This document shows positions 26,801 through 35,585 of a stretch of 64,000 bases of DNA, piece after piece. How positions within the stretch are numbered: the stretch's first letter is position 1; the number at the start of each line of letters is the position of its first letter. The DNA is from an uncultured Pelagibacteraceae bacterium (GTDB lineage: Bacteria; Pseudomonadota; Alphaproteobacteria; Pelagibacterales; Pelagibacteraceae): assembly GCA_902540275.1 (NCBI GenBank), contig CACBMB010000001.1, positions 62,001 to 126,000 on the forward strand, given 5' to 3'. The notes under the pieces were generated by a model, which saw only the letters and a list, made by a program, of their open reading frames with translations, did no database searches and had not been told where the DNA came from. Position numbers and translations under genes: made by a program.

Positions 26801-27174
26801 TGGCTTACGAATGGGATAATAAAAAACCGACAGCTCAAATGCTTGGAAGATGGCAACCATTCCATGACGGTCATTATACATTATTTAAAGAAATAATTAA
26901 AAAAACGGGTCAAGTTTGTATTCAAATTAGAGATGTTCAAGGAGTAGATGATAATCCTTTTGATTTTGAAACTGTAAAAAAAAATATAGAGGACAGATTA
27001 AATCCTGAATTTGAGGGAAGATTTAAAATTATGCTAGTCCCTAATGTGACAAATATTTGTTATGGAAGAGGTGTTGGTTATAAAATTGAGGAGATTATAT
27101 TACCTGAGGAAATACAAAAAATTTCAGCTACTAAAATAAGAGCTAAAATGAGAGAAGAAGGAAAGCTTAAATAG
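26800..27174 (+). CDS. Cytidylyltransferase-like nucleotidylyltransferase
   Basis: This 124-residue Rossmann-like protein has the HxGH-class nucleotide-binding motif GRWQPFHDGH (17-26) and the C-terminal ISATKIRAKM, equivalent to the IS(S/T)T-x-IR motif. This family activates small phosphates with CTP or ATP (glycerol-3-phosphate, phosphopantetheine and NMN enzymes are relatives). It is fused in tandem to the kinase gene upstream. The substrate is unknown. Confidence 0.72.
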   Translation: MAYEWDNKKPTAQMLGRWQPFHDGHYTLFKEIIKKTGQVCIQIRDVQGVDDNPFDFETVKKNIEDRLNPEFEGRFKIMLVPNVTNICYGRGVGYKIEEIILPEEIQKISATKIRAKMREEGKLK

Positions 27175-27182
27175 AATTTTTA

Positions 27183-27956
27183 ATGAACATAAAGGTTAAA
27201 AATTTATCTGATGGAATATCTATAATCACTATTAATGAGCCTAAAACATATAATTCATTGTCATATAAAAATTTAAAAGATTTAATTAGAGTTTTTCAAA
27301 AGCTTGATAAAGATAAGAATATAAAAGTAATTATTATTGAAGGAGCAGGAAAAGGTTTTAGTGCAGGACATAATTTAAGAGAGGTTAAAAATCTTAAACG
27401 AAAAAATAGATATCAAGAATTATTTAATCTTTGTTCAAAATTGATGCTTCAAATAGTTGAAGGAAAAAAACCAGTTATTGCTAAAGTGCATGGAGCTGCT
27501 TATGCTGCTGGCTGTCAATTAGTTGCTAGTTGCGATTTAGCTTACAGCACAAAAGAAGCCTTATTTGCGACACCTGGTGTAAATATTGGATTATTTTGTA
27601 GTACACCAATGGTAGCAGTTAGTAGAAAAATCAATAGAAAGCCAATGATGAAAATGTTGTTAACAGGAGAACCAATTAAAGCTAATTATGCAAAAGATAT
27701 TGGTTTGATAAATGATTATTTTTCTAAATCTAAATTAAATAAAGAAGTTTTGAAAGTTGCGAAAAAAATAGCATCTAAATCAAATCTTACTATAAAAATT
27801 GGTAAACAAGCTTTTTACAAGCAATTAGAAATGCCTTTAAGAAATGCCTATGCATACACAAGTAAAATGATGACTATTAATATGATGGCTTTAGATGCTA
27901 AAGAAGGAATCTCTGCTTTTTTGGAAAAAAGAAAACCAAAATGGAAAAATAAGTGA
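27183..27956 (+). CDS. Enoyl-CoA hydratase/isomerase-like protein (ECHDC3-like)
   Basis: This 257-residue crotonase-fold protein shows an oxyanion-hole region GKGFSAGHNLREV around 56-68 and HGAAYAAGCQLVASCDLA around 99-116. The two glutamates that catalyse hydration in classical enoyl-CoA hydratase are not where expected: GGCE is AGCQ and the PE motif is PGVNIG. This pattern recalls ECHDC3-type proteins. Activity is therefore uncertain. It sits 8 bases after the nucleotidylyltransferase and overlaps the next small gene by 4. Confidence 0.72.
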   Translation: MNIKVKNLSDGISIITINEPKTYNSLSYKNLKDLIRVFQKLDKDKNIKVIIIEGAGKGFSAGHNLREVKNLKRKNRYQELFNLCSKLMLQIVEGKKPVIAKVHGAAYAAGCQLVASCDLAYSTKEALFATPGVNIGLFCSTPMVAVSRKINRKPMMKMLLTGEPIKANYAKDIGLINDYFSKSKLNKEVLKVAKKIASKSNLTIKIGKQAFYKQLEMPLRNAYAYTSKMMTINMMALDAKEGISAFLEKRKPKWKNK

Positions 27957-28141
27957 AAGTAAAAAATATAATAACTATAGTTTTAATAATCTTTGGAATT
28001 TTTTTTATTTTTCTTTTTAGAGATCATAATTTTAAAAGAGCTATTGATGCCTGTATCGCTGGTAGTCAGAAATTAGAAAAACCCATGACCATTCAAGAGG
28101 CAAAAAATTTTTGTGAAAAACAAATAAAGAAAGAAAAATAA
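27953..28141 (+). CDS. Small membrane-anchored protein (62 aa)
   Basis: A GTG start overlaps the previous stop (GTGA). The protein has one strongly hydrophobic helix (about 6-22) followed by a polar tail with two cysteines (DACIAGSQ and NFCEKQ). Its stop overlaps the methanethiol oxidase start by one base. I do not recognise a family. The exact fit between two overlapping genes supports it as real. Confidence 0.65.
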   Translation: MKVKNIITIVLIIFGIFFIFLFRDHNFKRAIDACIAGSQKLEKPMTIQEAKNFCEKQIKKEK

Positions 28142-29514
28142 TGAGTAATAATAAAATTATTGATAAATCATGTTGTGGTCCTGGTTATGCAAGCCCATCA
28201 GAGGCAATCAAAGCACCAAGTGAAAAACTTTTATATACAATAGCTATCTATACTGGTACAGGAATTCAAAAACCAGACTATCTTGCAACTATTGATGTTG
28301 ATCCAGACAGCACTACTTATTCAAAAGTAATTCACCGTCTTGAAATGCCAGGTATTGGGGACGAATTGCATCATATGGGATGGAACGCTTGTTCTTCATG
28401 TCATGCTAATTCTGAAATGAGTCGAAAATATCTTCTTATTCCTGGTGTTCGTTCAAATAATATACATATAATTGATACCGCAACAGACCCTTTTGCACCA
28501 AAAATTCATAAAGTGATTAAGGGCTCAGAAATCAAATCAAAAACTAATTTGTCAGGACCTCATACAGTTCATTGTTTAGGTTCAGAAATTATTATTTCTT
28601 TTCTTGGTAATGCTAAAGGAGAAGCTCCTGGCGGATATCTCCATCTCAATAAGGACTTTGAAATCGTTGGTCGGTGGGAAAATTCAATGGGTGATATTCC
28701 ATTTAGTTATGATTTTTGGTATCAACCACGTCATAATGTTATGGTAAGTTCTGAGTGGGCTGCACCAAATACCTTTATGCCGGGATTTGATCTTGAAGAA
28801 GTAGGACATCTAAAATATGGACGAAGGCTACATATCTGGGATTTTAAAAAAAAAGAGCCTGTTGAAACTATGTATCTTGGTGAAGATGGTTTAATACCAT
28901 TAGAGGTAAAATTCAAGCATGATCCTAATAGTAGTCATGGATTTTGTGGAGCAGCTCTTAGCTCAAATGTGATCCATTTCTGGAAATCAAAAGAGGGAAA
29001 ATGGAAATGGGAGAAAATTATTGATGTTGATAATGAACCACACCCTGATTGGCCTATTCCTATACCTGGTGTAATGTCTGCTATTCTTGTTTCGATGGAT
29101 GATAGATATCTTTATCTGAATAATTGGCTTCACGGCGATATGAGACAATACGATATTACTGATCCTCATAATCCTAAATTAACTGGACAGGTGTGGATGG
29201 GAGGACTTTTAGGTAAAGCGCCTATTATAAATGGAGTAAAAATTGCTGGTGGTCCACAGATGTATCAATTATCACTAGATGGAAAGCGAATGTATGTAAC
29301 AACCTCTTTATTTTCAACTTGGGATAATCAATTTTACCCAGATATTAGAACCCAAGGTGGAGCTATGATTATGATTGATTGTGACGTTGAAAATGGAGGT
29401 ATGAAGATTAATAAAGATTTTATTATTGATTTTGGAAAAGAACCCAATGGTCCAAGTAGATGTCATGAAAGTAGATATCCGGGTGGAGATTGTACAAGCG
29501 ATATATGGCTATAA
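28141..29514 (+). CDS. mtoX: Methanethiol oxidase / selenium-binding protein 56 family
   Basis: This 457-residue protein is of the SBP56/MtoX family, which oxidises methanethiol to formaldehyde, sulfide and hydrogen peroxide. Motifs include HHMGWNACSSCH (about 78-89), with the cysteine region thought to be functional, GPHTVHCLG, and the conserved ending ESRYPGGDCTSDIWL. No signal peptide is visible, whereas several characterised MtoX proteins are periplasmic. Seven of the 13 arginine codons are CGN, unlike the AGA-dominated neighbours. Methanethiol is a product of DMSP demethylation in SAR11. Confidence 0.88.
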   Translation: MSNNKIIDKSCCGPGYASPSEAIKAPSEKLLYTIAIYTGTGIQKPDYLATIDVDPDSTTYSKVIHRLEMPGIGDELHHMGWNACSSCHANSEMSRKYLLIPGVRSNNIHIIDTATDPFAPKIHKVIKGSEIKSKTNLSGPHTVHCLGSEIIISFLGNAKGEAPGGYLHLNKDFEIVGRWENSMGDIPFSYDFWYQPRHNVMVSSEWAAPNTFMPGFDLEEVGHLKYGRRLHIWDFKKKEPVETMYLGEDGLIPLEVKFKHDPNSSHGFCGAALSSNVIHFWKSKEGKWKWEKIIDVDNEPHPDWPIPIPGVMSAILVSMDDRYLYLNNWLHGDMRQYDITDPHNPKLTGQVWMGGLLGKAPIINGVKIAGGPQMYQLSLDGKRMYVTTSLFSTWDNQFYPDIRTQGGAMIMIDCDVENGGMKINKDFIIDFGKEPNGPSRCHESRYPGGDCTSDIWL

Positions 29515-29885
29515 AGATTATTACTATTACAAACCGTGACAATAAAACTTTCAAAGTTTCAGATCGTAAACCTTTGCTTCAAGAACTTCGCACTCAAGGA
29601 CTTGATCTTCCTTACGGGTGTGAGTATGGAGGATGTATAACATGTGCTGCAAAACTTATTGATGGTGAAGTAGATCAACGCTCTCAAAAAGCACTTAATA
29701 ATCGACAAATAAATAATGGCTACGTTGTATTATGTGTTGCTAAAGCAAAAACAGATTGTAAGATTGAAATTGGAGTTGAAAGTCATAATAAACTCTATCG
29801 CAATCCTTTTCTTGACCCACTTGCTCCTCATGAGTTAAAAGATGATATAGCTACTAAAAAAGAAGTAAAAAAAAATGAACCATAA
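29505..29885 (+). CDS. [2Fe-2S] ferredoxin
   Basis: The start is the ATG at 29505 (MAIKIITITNR), overlapping the methanethiol oxidase stop by 10 bases. An in-frame TTG at 29490 would add five residues. The cluster-binding pattern C-x4-C-x2-C...C is present: CEYGGCITC and later VLCVAKA. It may pass electrons for the methanethiol oxidase or for the Rieske oxygenase of the same gene run. All six arginines in the 126-residue frame are CGN codons, a marked deviation from the genome habit. Confidence 0.88.
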   Translation: MAIKIITITNRDNKTFKVSDRKPLLQELRTQGLDLPYGCEYGGCITCAAKLIDGEVDQRSQKALNNRQINNGYVVLCVAKAKTDCKIEIGVESHNKLYRNPFLDPLAPHELKDDIATKKEVKKNEP

Positions 29886-30324
29886 TGAACCTTACACTGA
29901 TGAATATTTAAAAGATATTTTACAGTCAGTTAAAACTATAGCTATGGTTGGAGCTAGTCCTGATAAAACAAAATTTAGTTATGGAGTTTTAAGAGTACTA
30001 CATGAAACTGGCTATGATATGATACCAGTTAATCCAAAACCAGAAATTACTGAAATTCGTAATTTAAAAGTATATCCTAATCTTGCTGCTATTGATAGAC
30101 CCGTGGATATGGTCGAAGTTTTTAGAAAACCTGAAGATCTTTATCAAGTTGCACAGGAGGCTATTTCTATAGGTGCTAAAGTTTTATGGGGACAAATTGG
30201 TGTTATTAACCACGAAGCTGCTCGTCTAGCAGAGGATGCTGGTCTTAAAGTAGTAATGAACAGATGTCCAAAAATTGAACTTTTTAGACCTTTTTGGAAA
30301 CCACGTCTTAATCAAAAGATTTAA
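29875..30324 (+). CDS. CoA-binding domain protein (YccU-like)
   Basis: This 149-residue Rossmann-fold protein is of the CoA-binding family. It opens its domain with TIAMVGASPDKTKFSYGV (about 20-37) and includes MIPVNPKP and VDMVEVFRKPED motifs. Family members bind CoA or acyl-CoA, and their physiological roles are poorly known. It overlaps the ferredoxin gene by 11 bases; an ATG at 29884 is an alternative start. Confidence 0.82.
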   Translation: MNHNEPYTDEYLKDILQSVKTIAMVGASPDKTKFSYGVLRVLHETGYDMIPVNPKPEITEIRNLKVYPNLAAIDRPVDMVEVFRKPEDLYQVAQEAISIGAKVLWGQIGVINHEAARLAEDAGLKVVMNRCPKIELFRPFWKPRLNQKI

Positions 30325-30355
30325 AATTTTAATTTAGAAGCTAATATAACGTTGA

Positions 30356-30925
30356 ATGAAAAAAATTTTCTTAATTTACGGACATTATAATGACAAATCA
30401 TTTAATTCGGCTATTAAAGATACATTCATTAAAACTGCTGAAGAAAAAGGTCATTCAGTTGATACCGTTGATCTTTATAAAGAAAAGTTTGACCCAGTTT
30501 TTGCTGGTGAGGAACCAGATGATATAGTTTTAGATCATAGAAAAAGAATTGATAATTGCGATACGATAGTATTGATAGCGCCCATTTGGAATTTTAGAAT
30601 GCCTGCAATTGTAGAGGGTTGGATTGATAAAGTTTTAGCACCGCCTTGGGCATTTAAATTTAAACAATTATGGGGTAACTATGGTTATCCAATTGGAAAT
30701 CTTAGAGATAAAAAAGCAATTATTTTTTGCACTTATGGATCACCAAGATTAGCTATTACAACTTTTTTTCTAAATTTACCTATTCGAAGATTAAAGAGAG
30801 GAGTTTTTCACATGTGCGGCATTTATAATATCAATTATAGAAGATATTTTGCTGTACCATTTGTAAGTGATAAAAAAAGAGAAGAATTTCTTAATGATGT
30901 TAAAAAAACTGCACTTAATATTTAG
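30356..30925 (+). CDS. Flavodoxin-fold NAD(P)H:quinone reductase
   Basis: This 189-residue protein has the flavodoxin-like (NQO/KefF) fold. It opens MKKIFLIYGHY, then SFNSAIKDTF. FMN/FAD contact segments are LIAPIWNFRMPAIVEGWIDKV (about 77-97) and CTYGSP. It probably carries out two-electron reduction of quinones or similar compounds. The 3' end overlaps the start of the following exported protein gene. Confidence 0.8.
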   Translation: MKKIFLIYGHYNDKSFNSAIKDTFIKTAEEKGHSVDTVDLYKEKFDPVFAGEEPDDIVLDHRKRIDNCDTIVLIAPIWNFRMPAIVEGWIDKVLAPPWAFKFKQLWGNYGYPIGNLRDKKAIIFCTYGSPRLAITTFFLNLPIRRLKRGVFHMCGIYNINYRRYFAVPFVSDKKREEFLNDVKKTALNI

Positions 30926-31370
30926 TGCAACAATAATTTTTTTAATTAGTTCATCAATACTAAAAGCAGAGCTTCAAGTTCCTAATAATTTGATTATGCC
31001 AAATGAGGTTATAAAAATTCAATTAGTTGGACTTATGAATAATGACAAAAATTTTAAAGATAGTGGAATAGAGCAAACATGGAATTTTGCCCATCCTGAA
31101 AACAAAAAGTATACAGGTCCTTTACCACACTTCAAAATGATGATTAAAGGCAAGTCATATCAGATGCTGCTTAATCATATAAGTCACACAATTACAGAAG
31201 TTGGTAGTAGTGACAAATGGGCTCAATTTGAGGTTATAATTTTAGACAAGGAAAAGATTTACCATAAATTTAACTGGCAAGTTGAAAAATATACAGGTGA
31301 AGGGCCTTTGAAAGATTGTTGGTTAACCACAATGGTTTCAAGCCCCATCGCTTTAGGAAGTTCTATTTGA
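30897..31370 (+). CDS. Exported protein, DUF4864-like
   Basis: I choose the ATG at 30897, which gives a clean signal peptide (MLKKLHLIFSATIIFLISSSILKA) with cleavage before ELQVP. An upstream GTG at 30867 and an ATG at 30894 are in frame. The mature part of about 130 residues has TWNFAHPENKKYTGPLPHF and a single cysteine (KDCWLTT). It resembles DUF4864, an NTF2-like family of unknown function. The gene overlaps the previous one by 29 bases. Confidence 0.65.
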   Translation: MLKKLHLIFSATIIFLISSSILKAELQVPNNLIMPNEVIKIQLVGLMNNDKNFKDSGIEQTWNFAHPENKKYTGPLPHFKMMIKGKSYQMLLNHISHTITEVGSSDKWAQFEVIILDKEKIYHKFNWQVEKYTGEGPLKDCWLTTMVSSPIALGSSI

Positions 31371-31426
31371 TTGTCTACAATACAATTTTGTTTCGTTATG
31401 AATAAAAATTTAGTAGGAATCTGCTA

Positions 31427-33859
31427 ATGAAATCTAAAACAAAAGTAGTAGTTGTTGGTGGCGGAGTAGTCGGAGTTAGTGCGTTATATCATTTAGCAAA
31501 AAAAGGTTGGTCAGATGTTGTTTTAGTTGAAAGAAAAGAATTAACATCTGGTTCAACATGGCATGCTGCAGGATTATTACCTCTTTTTAATATGAGCTAT
31601 TCTGTTGGACAATTACACAAGTATGCTGTCGATCTTTACAAAAAATTAGAAGAGGAAACTGGAAAGAATGTAGGTTTTAGTGTTGTTTCAAATATTCGTT
31701 TAGCAAGTACTAAAGATAGAATGGATGAATATCATCAATATGCTGGTGTAGCAAAAACTATTGGAGTTGATGTAAAATTTTTAACACCACAACAAGTTAA
31801 AGAAATTTGGCCGTTGTGTCATACAGATGATTTAGTTGGAGCTATTCAACATCCAGAGGATGGATATATACAACCAGCAGACTTAACCCAAGCTCTTGCT
31901 ACAGGCGCAAGAAATAGAGGAGCTGAAATTTATAGAAATACAACTGTTATAGGTATGAAACAAACTAAAGATGGATGGATTGTTGAGACAGATAAAGGTT
32001 CAATAGAATGTGAACATGTAATTTCATGTTCAGGAAATTTTGCAAGACAAACAGGTGAGATGGTTGGATTAGATATTCCAGTTATACCAGTTGAGCACCA
32101 GTATATTGTAACAGAGCCTCATCCAGAAATTCAAAAAAGAAAAAAAGAAAGACTTCCTGAAATGGGAGTATTAAGAGATAGTGATAGCAGATGGTATATG
32201 AGAGAAGAGGCTGGAGGATTAATTTTAGGTCCTTATGAAGATGGCGCACCTGCTTGTTACGTTGAAGGACCATCAAAAAATTCAGAGTATGAATTATTCC
32301 AAGAAGATTTAGATAGACTTGCACCACATATTGAAGGAGCAATACATCGAGTTCCTGCTTTTGGAGAAGTTGGTGTTAAAAAAGTTTATAATGGAGCAAT
32401 TTGTTATACTCCTGATGGTAATCCAATAGTTGGTCCCGCATGGGGATTGAAAAACTTTTGGATTAATGAAGGGCATAGTTTTGGAATAACAGCAGCCGGT
32501 GGTGCTGGTTGGCAATTAGCTGAGTGGATTGTTGATGGGGAACCGACAATTGATATGCTTGGTGTAGAACCAAGACGTTATGGAAATTATGCAACAAAAT
32601 CTTATTTAAAAGCTAAAAATGAAGAAGCATACAGTCATGTTTTTATTGTTCATTATCCAGATGAGGAAAGACCAGCAGCAAGACCTTTAAGAACTTCACC
32701 TTGTTATGAAAGAATGAAAGCTCTTGGAGCGGTGTTTGGACAAAAATTTGGATGGGAAAGACCTAATTTTTTTGCAACTGATGGGATGGAACAAAAAGAT
32801 GATTGGTCATTTAGAAGATCAAAATGGTTTGATGCAATAAAAAAAGAATGTGAAAATGTAAAAAAGAACGTTGGGCTTTTAGACATGACAGCATTTGCAA
32901 AATGTAGAATTAAAGGACCTAAAGCTGAAGAATTTTTAGATTATCTAGTTGCAAACAAACTTCCTAAAAAGATTGGCAGAATTAATTTATGTCATGCACT
33001 AAATACAAAAGGTGGTGTGCATTCAGAATTCACAATCATGAAAGAGGCAGAAAACAGTTATTATCTTGTTTCTGCAGGAGCAAATTTACGATTAGACCAC
33101 GACTGGATACAAAAATGGATGCCAACAGACGGTTCAGTGATTTTTGAGGATCTTACAAATAGTAATGGAGTACTAGTTGTTGCAGGTCCTAAATCAAGAG
33201 AATTGATGCAAAAAGTTTCAACCGATGATTTTTCTAATGAAAACTTTAAATGGTTAACAGCTAAGAATGTAAATGTAGGATATGCTCCAGTAAATGCTAT
33301 GAGAGTAAATTTTGTTGGAGAATTAGGCTGGGAACTACATCATCCAATTGAATATCAAAATCATATCTTTGATAAATTAATGGAAGCTGGAAAAGATTTG
33401 GGATTAAAACCTTTTGGAATTAGAGCCATGAATAGCTTAAGAGTGGAAAAGTCATATAAACTTGTAGGAACCGAATTATCAATTGAATATTCTCCATACG
33501 AGTCTGGCTTAGAAAGATTTATACACCCTAATAAAGGAAACTTTATTGGACTTGAAGCACTTAATAAATGGAGAGAAAAGGGTTTTGATAACAAATTGGT
33601 AACACTTGAAGTTCATAATACCACAGACTCAGATGTATTAGGGAATAATCCTATATATAAAGATGATAGAGTTGTTGGAAGAGCAACTGGTGGCGAATAC
33701 GGATTTAGATTGGACAAGTCTATAGCATTAGCAATGGTAAAACCTGATTTAGCAAATGTTGGAGAAAAACTTAAAGTTGATATTCTAGGAAAGATGTATG
33801 AGGCTACAATTTTGGAGGAAAGTCCATATGATGCTGAAAATAAATTATTGAGAGCTTAA
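31427..33859 (+). CDS. Dimethylglycine/sarcosine dehydrogenase-like flavoprotein (FAD + GcvT)
   Basis: This 810-residue two-domain protein has an N-terminal DAO-type FAD domain that begins [18 protein letters not shown] (7-24), with SGSTWHAAG around 41-49, where the covalent FAD histidine lies in the family. The C-terminal half (about 440-810) is GcvT-like and binds THF. Such enzymes demethylate dimethylglycine or sarcosine and hand electrons to ETF. The next genes are etfB, etfA and ETF-QO in order, which strongly supports this class over a sugar or amino-acid oxidase. The substrate cannot be fixed between dimethylglycine and sarcosine; sarcosine oxidase elsewhere in the window favours dimethylglycine. 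Confidence 0.87.
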   Translation: MKSKTKVVVVGGGVVGVSALYHLAKKGWSDVVLVERKELTSGSTWHAAGLLPLFNMSYSVGQLHKYAVDLYKKLEEETGKNVGFSVVSNIRLASTKDRMDEYHQYAGVAKTIGVDVKFLTPQQVKEIWPLCHTDDLVGAIQHPEDGYIQPADLTQALATGARNRGAEIYRNTTVIGMKQTKDGWIVETDKGSIECEHVISCSGNFARQTGEMVGLDIPVIPVEHQYIVTEPHPEIQKRKKERLPEMGVLRDSDSRWYMREEAGGLILGPYEDGAPACYVEGPSKNSEYELFQEDLDRLAPHIEGAIHRVPAFGEVGVKKVYNGAICYTPDGNPIVGPAWGLKNFWINEGHSFGITAAGGAGWQLAEWIVDGEPTIDMLGVEPRRYGNYATKSYLKAKNEEAYSHVFIVHYPDEERPAARPLRTSPCYERMKALGAVFGQKFGWERPNFFATDGMEQKDDWSFRRSKWFDAIKKECENVKKNVGLLDMTAFAKCRIKGPKAEEFLDYLVANKLPKKIGRINLCHALNTKGGVHSEFTIMKEAENSYYLVSAGANLRLDHDWIQKWMPTDGSVIFEDLTNSNGVLVVAGPKSRELMQKVSTDDFSNENFKWLTAKNVNVGYAPVNAMRVNFVGELGWELHHPIEYQNHIFDKLMEAGKDLGLKPFGIRAMNSLRVEKSYKLVGTELSIEYSPYESGLERFIHPNKGNFIGLEALNKWREKGFDNKLVTLEVHNTTDSDVLGNNPIYKDDRVVGRATGGEYGFRLDKSIALAMVKPDLANVGEKLKVDILGKMYEATILEESPYDAENKLLRA

Positions 33860-34608
33860 TGAAAATTTTAGTCGCAGTTAAAAGAGTTATTGATTATAAC
33901 GTTCAAGTTAGAGTTAAAGAAGATAATACGGGTGTTGTGACTGACAATGTCAAAATGTCTACTAATCCCCCAGACGATAATGCAATTGAAGAGGCAGTCA
34001 AAATTAAAGAAGCTGGCAAAGCAAATGAAGTAATAGCAGTTAGTATTGGGGAAGAAAAAGCTCAAGAAACAGTTCGTAAAGCATTAGCAGTTGGAGCTGA
34101 TAGAGGTATCCTTGTTAAAGCCGAAGGCATTATAGAGCCTTTAGCTGTCTCTAAACTTTTACAAAAAATTGTTGAAAAAGAAAAACCAGATTTAGTTTTT
34201 ATGGGCAAACAAGCAATTGATGATGATTGTAATCAAACAGGTCAAATGTTAAGTGCTCTATTAAACTGGCCTCAAGCAACTTTTGCATCGAAAATTGAAA
34301 TTAAAGATGGAAAATTGGAAGTTACAAGAGAAATTGATGAAGGTCTTGAGACAATTGAGATAGCTACTCCTGCAATTGTTACATGTGATTTAAGATTAAA
34401 TGAGCCAAGATATGCTTCGTTACCGAATATAATGAAAGCTAAGAAAAAACCCATTGAACAATTAAATGCGTCAGATTTAGGTGTAGATACTTCTCCAAGA
34501 ATCGAACAAATTAAAGTTGAAGAACCACCAAAAAGAAAAGCAGGTATTAAAGTTTCTAGTGTGGCTGAATTGGTTCAAAAATTAAAAAATGAAGCAAAGG
34601 TAATTTAA
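33859..34608 (+). CDS. etfB: Electron transfer flavoprotein beta subunit
   Basis: This 249-residue protein carries the ETF-beta signature, [18 protein letters not shown] around 178-195. This is the recognition loop that docks to dehydrogenases. The N-terminus [14 protein letters not shown] is also typical. It overlaps the dehydrogenase stop by one base and abuts etfA. It binds AMP and shuttles electrons from the dehydrogenase to ETF:quinone oxidoreductase. Confidence 0.96.
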   Translation: MKILVAVKRVIDYNVQVRVKEDNTGVVTDNVKMSTNPPDDNAIEEAVKIKEAGKANEVIAVSIGEEKAQETVRKALAVGADRGILVKAEGIIEPLAVSKLLQKIVEKEKPDLVFMGKQAIDDDCNQTGQMLSALLNWPQATFASKIEIKDGKLEVTREIDEGLETIEIATPAIVTCDLRLNEPRYASLPNIMKAKKKPIEQLNASDLGVDTSPRIEQIKVEEPPKRKAGIKVSSVAELVQKLKNEAKVI

Positions 34609-35562
34609 ATGGCGGTTTTATTAATTGCAGAACATAATAATAAAGAGTTAAGACCCTTTACACTAAATGCTGTAACTGCAGCATCTCAAATAGATAGTGA
34701 TGTTCATGCAATAATAATTGGTCAAAACTCTGGAGATGCTGCTAAAGCATTATCAGAATTACCTTTAGTTAAAAAAGTTATTCATGTTGAAGCGGCTTAT
34801 TATGAGAATTTCGTTGCGGAAAATTTTGCACCTGTAATTGTTAAATTAGCTGATAATTACTCTCATATAATTTGTTCAGCAAATACATTTGGAAAAAATT
34901 TAATGCCAAGAATAGCAGCTGCATTAGATACATCTCAAATAAGTGATATTATTAAAGTAATTTCACCAGATACATTTTTAAGACCGATTTATGCTGGAAA
35001 CGCTTTTGCAACTGTCAAAAGTAAAGATGCAAAAAAATGTGTTACAATAAGACCTACATCATTTGACCCTTGTGAAAGCTCAGGTGGATCAGCTCCAATT
35101 GAAAAAGCTGAACCAGGTGAGGAATTTGCTAATACTAAATTTATTAAAAGAGAAGAAATAAAGTCTGATAGACCAGAGCTTGGAACAGCAAGAGTTGTCA
35201 TCTCTGGTGGAAGAGGAATGCAAAGTGGAGACAATTTTAAGCTGATTACATCGATTGCAGACAAATTGAATGCAGCGATTGGAGCATCTAGAGCAGCTGT
35301 TGATGCTGGATATATAAGCAATGATCACCAAGTAGGTCAAACAGGAAAGGTGGTAGTACCAGATTTATATATTGCGGTTGGTATATCGGGTGCTATTCAA
35401 CATTTAGCAGGAATGAAGGAAAGTAAAATAATTGTAGCAATTAATAAAGATGGGGAAGCACCAATATTTAGCGTAGCAGATTATGGTCTTGAGGCGGATC
35501 TTTTTGAAGCTCTTCCACAATTCTTAGAAGAATTGAACAAATTAAACACTATACAAAAATAA
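34609..35562 (+). CDS. etfA: Electron transfer flavoprotein alpha subunit
   Basis: This 317-residue protein has the FAD-binding C-terminal domain marked by VVISGGRGMQSGDNF, QVGQTGKVVVPDLYIAVGIS and AINKDGEAPIFSVADYG, all ETF-alpha hallmarks. It follows etfB directly. The pair lies between its electron donor (the dehydrogenase) and its acceptor (ETF-QO). Confidence 0.96.
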   Translation: MAVLLIAEHNNKELRPFTLNAVTAASQIDSDVHAIIIGQNSGDAAKALSELPLVKKVIHVEAAYYENFVAENFAPVIVKLADNYSHIICSANTFGKNLMPRIAAALDTSQISDIIKVISPDTFLRPIYAGNAFATVKSKDAKKCVTIRPTSFDPCESSGGSAPIEKAEPGEEFANTKFIKREEIKSDRPELGTARVVISGGRGMQSGDNFKLITSIADKLNAAIGASRAAVDAGYISNDHQVGQTGKVVVPDLYIAVGISGAIQHLAGMKESKIIVAINKDGEAPIFSVADYGLEADLFEALPQFLEELNKLNTIQK

Positions 35563-35585
35563 TAGAATCTGTAAAAAATTAGATT

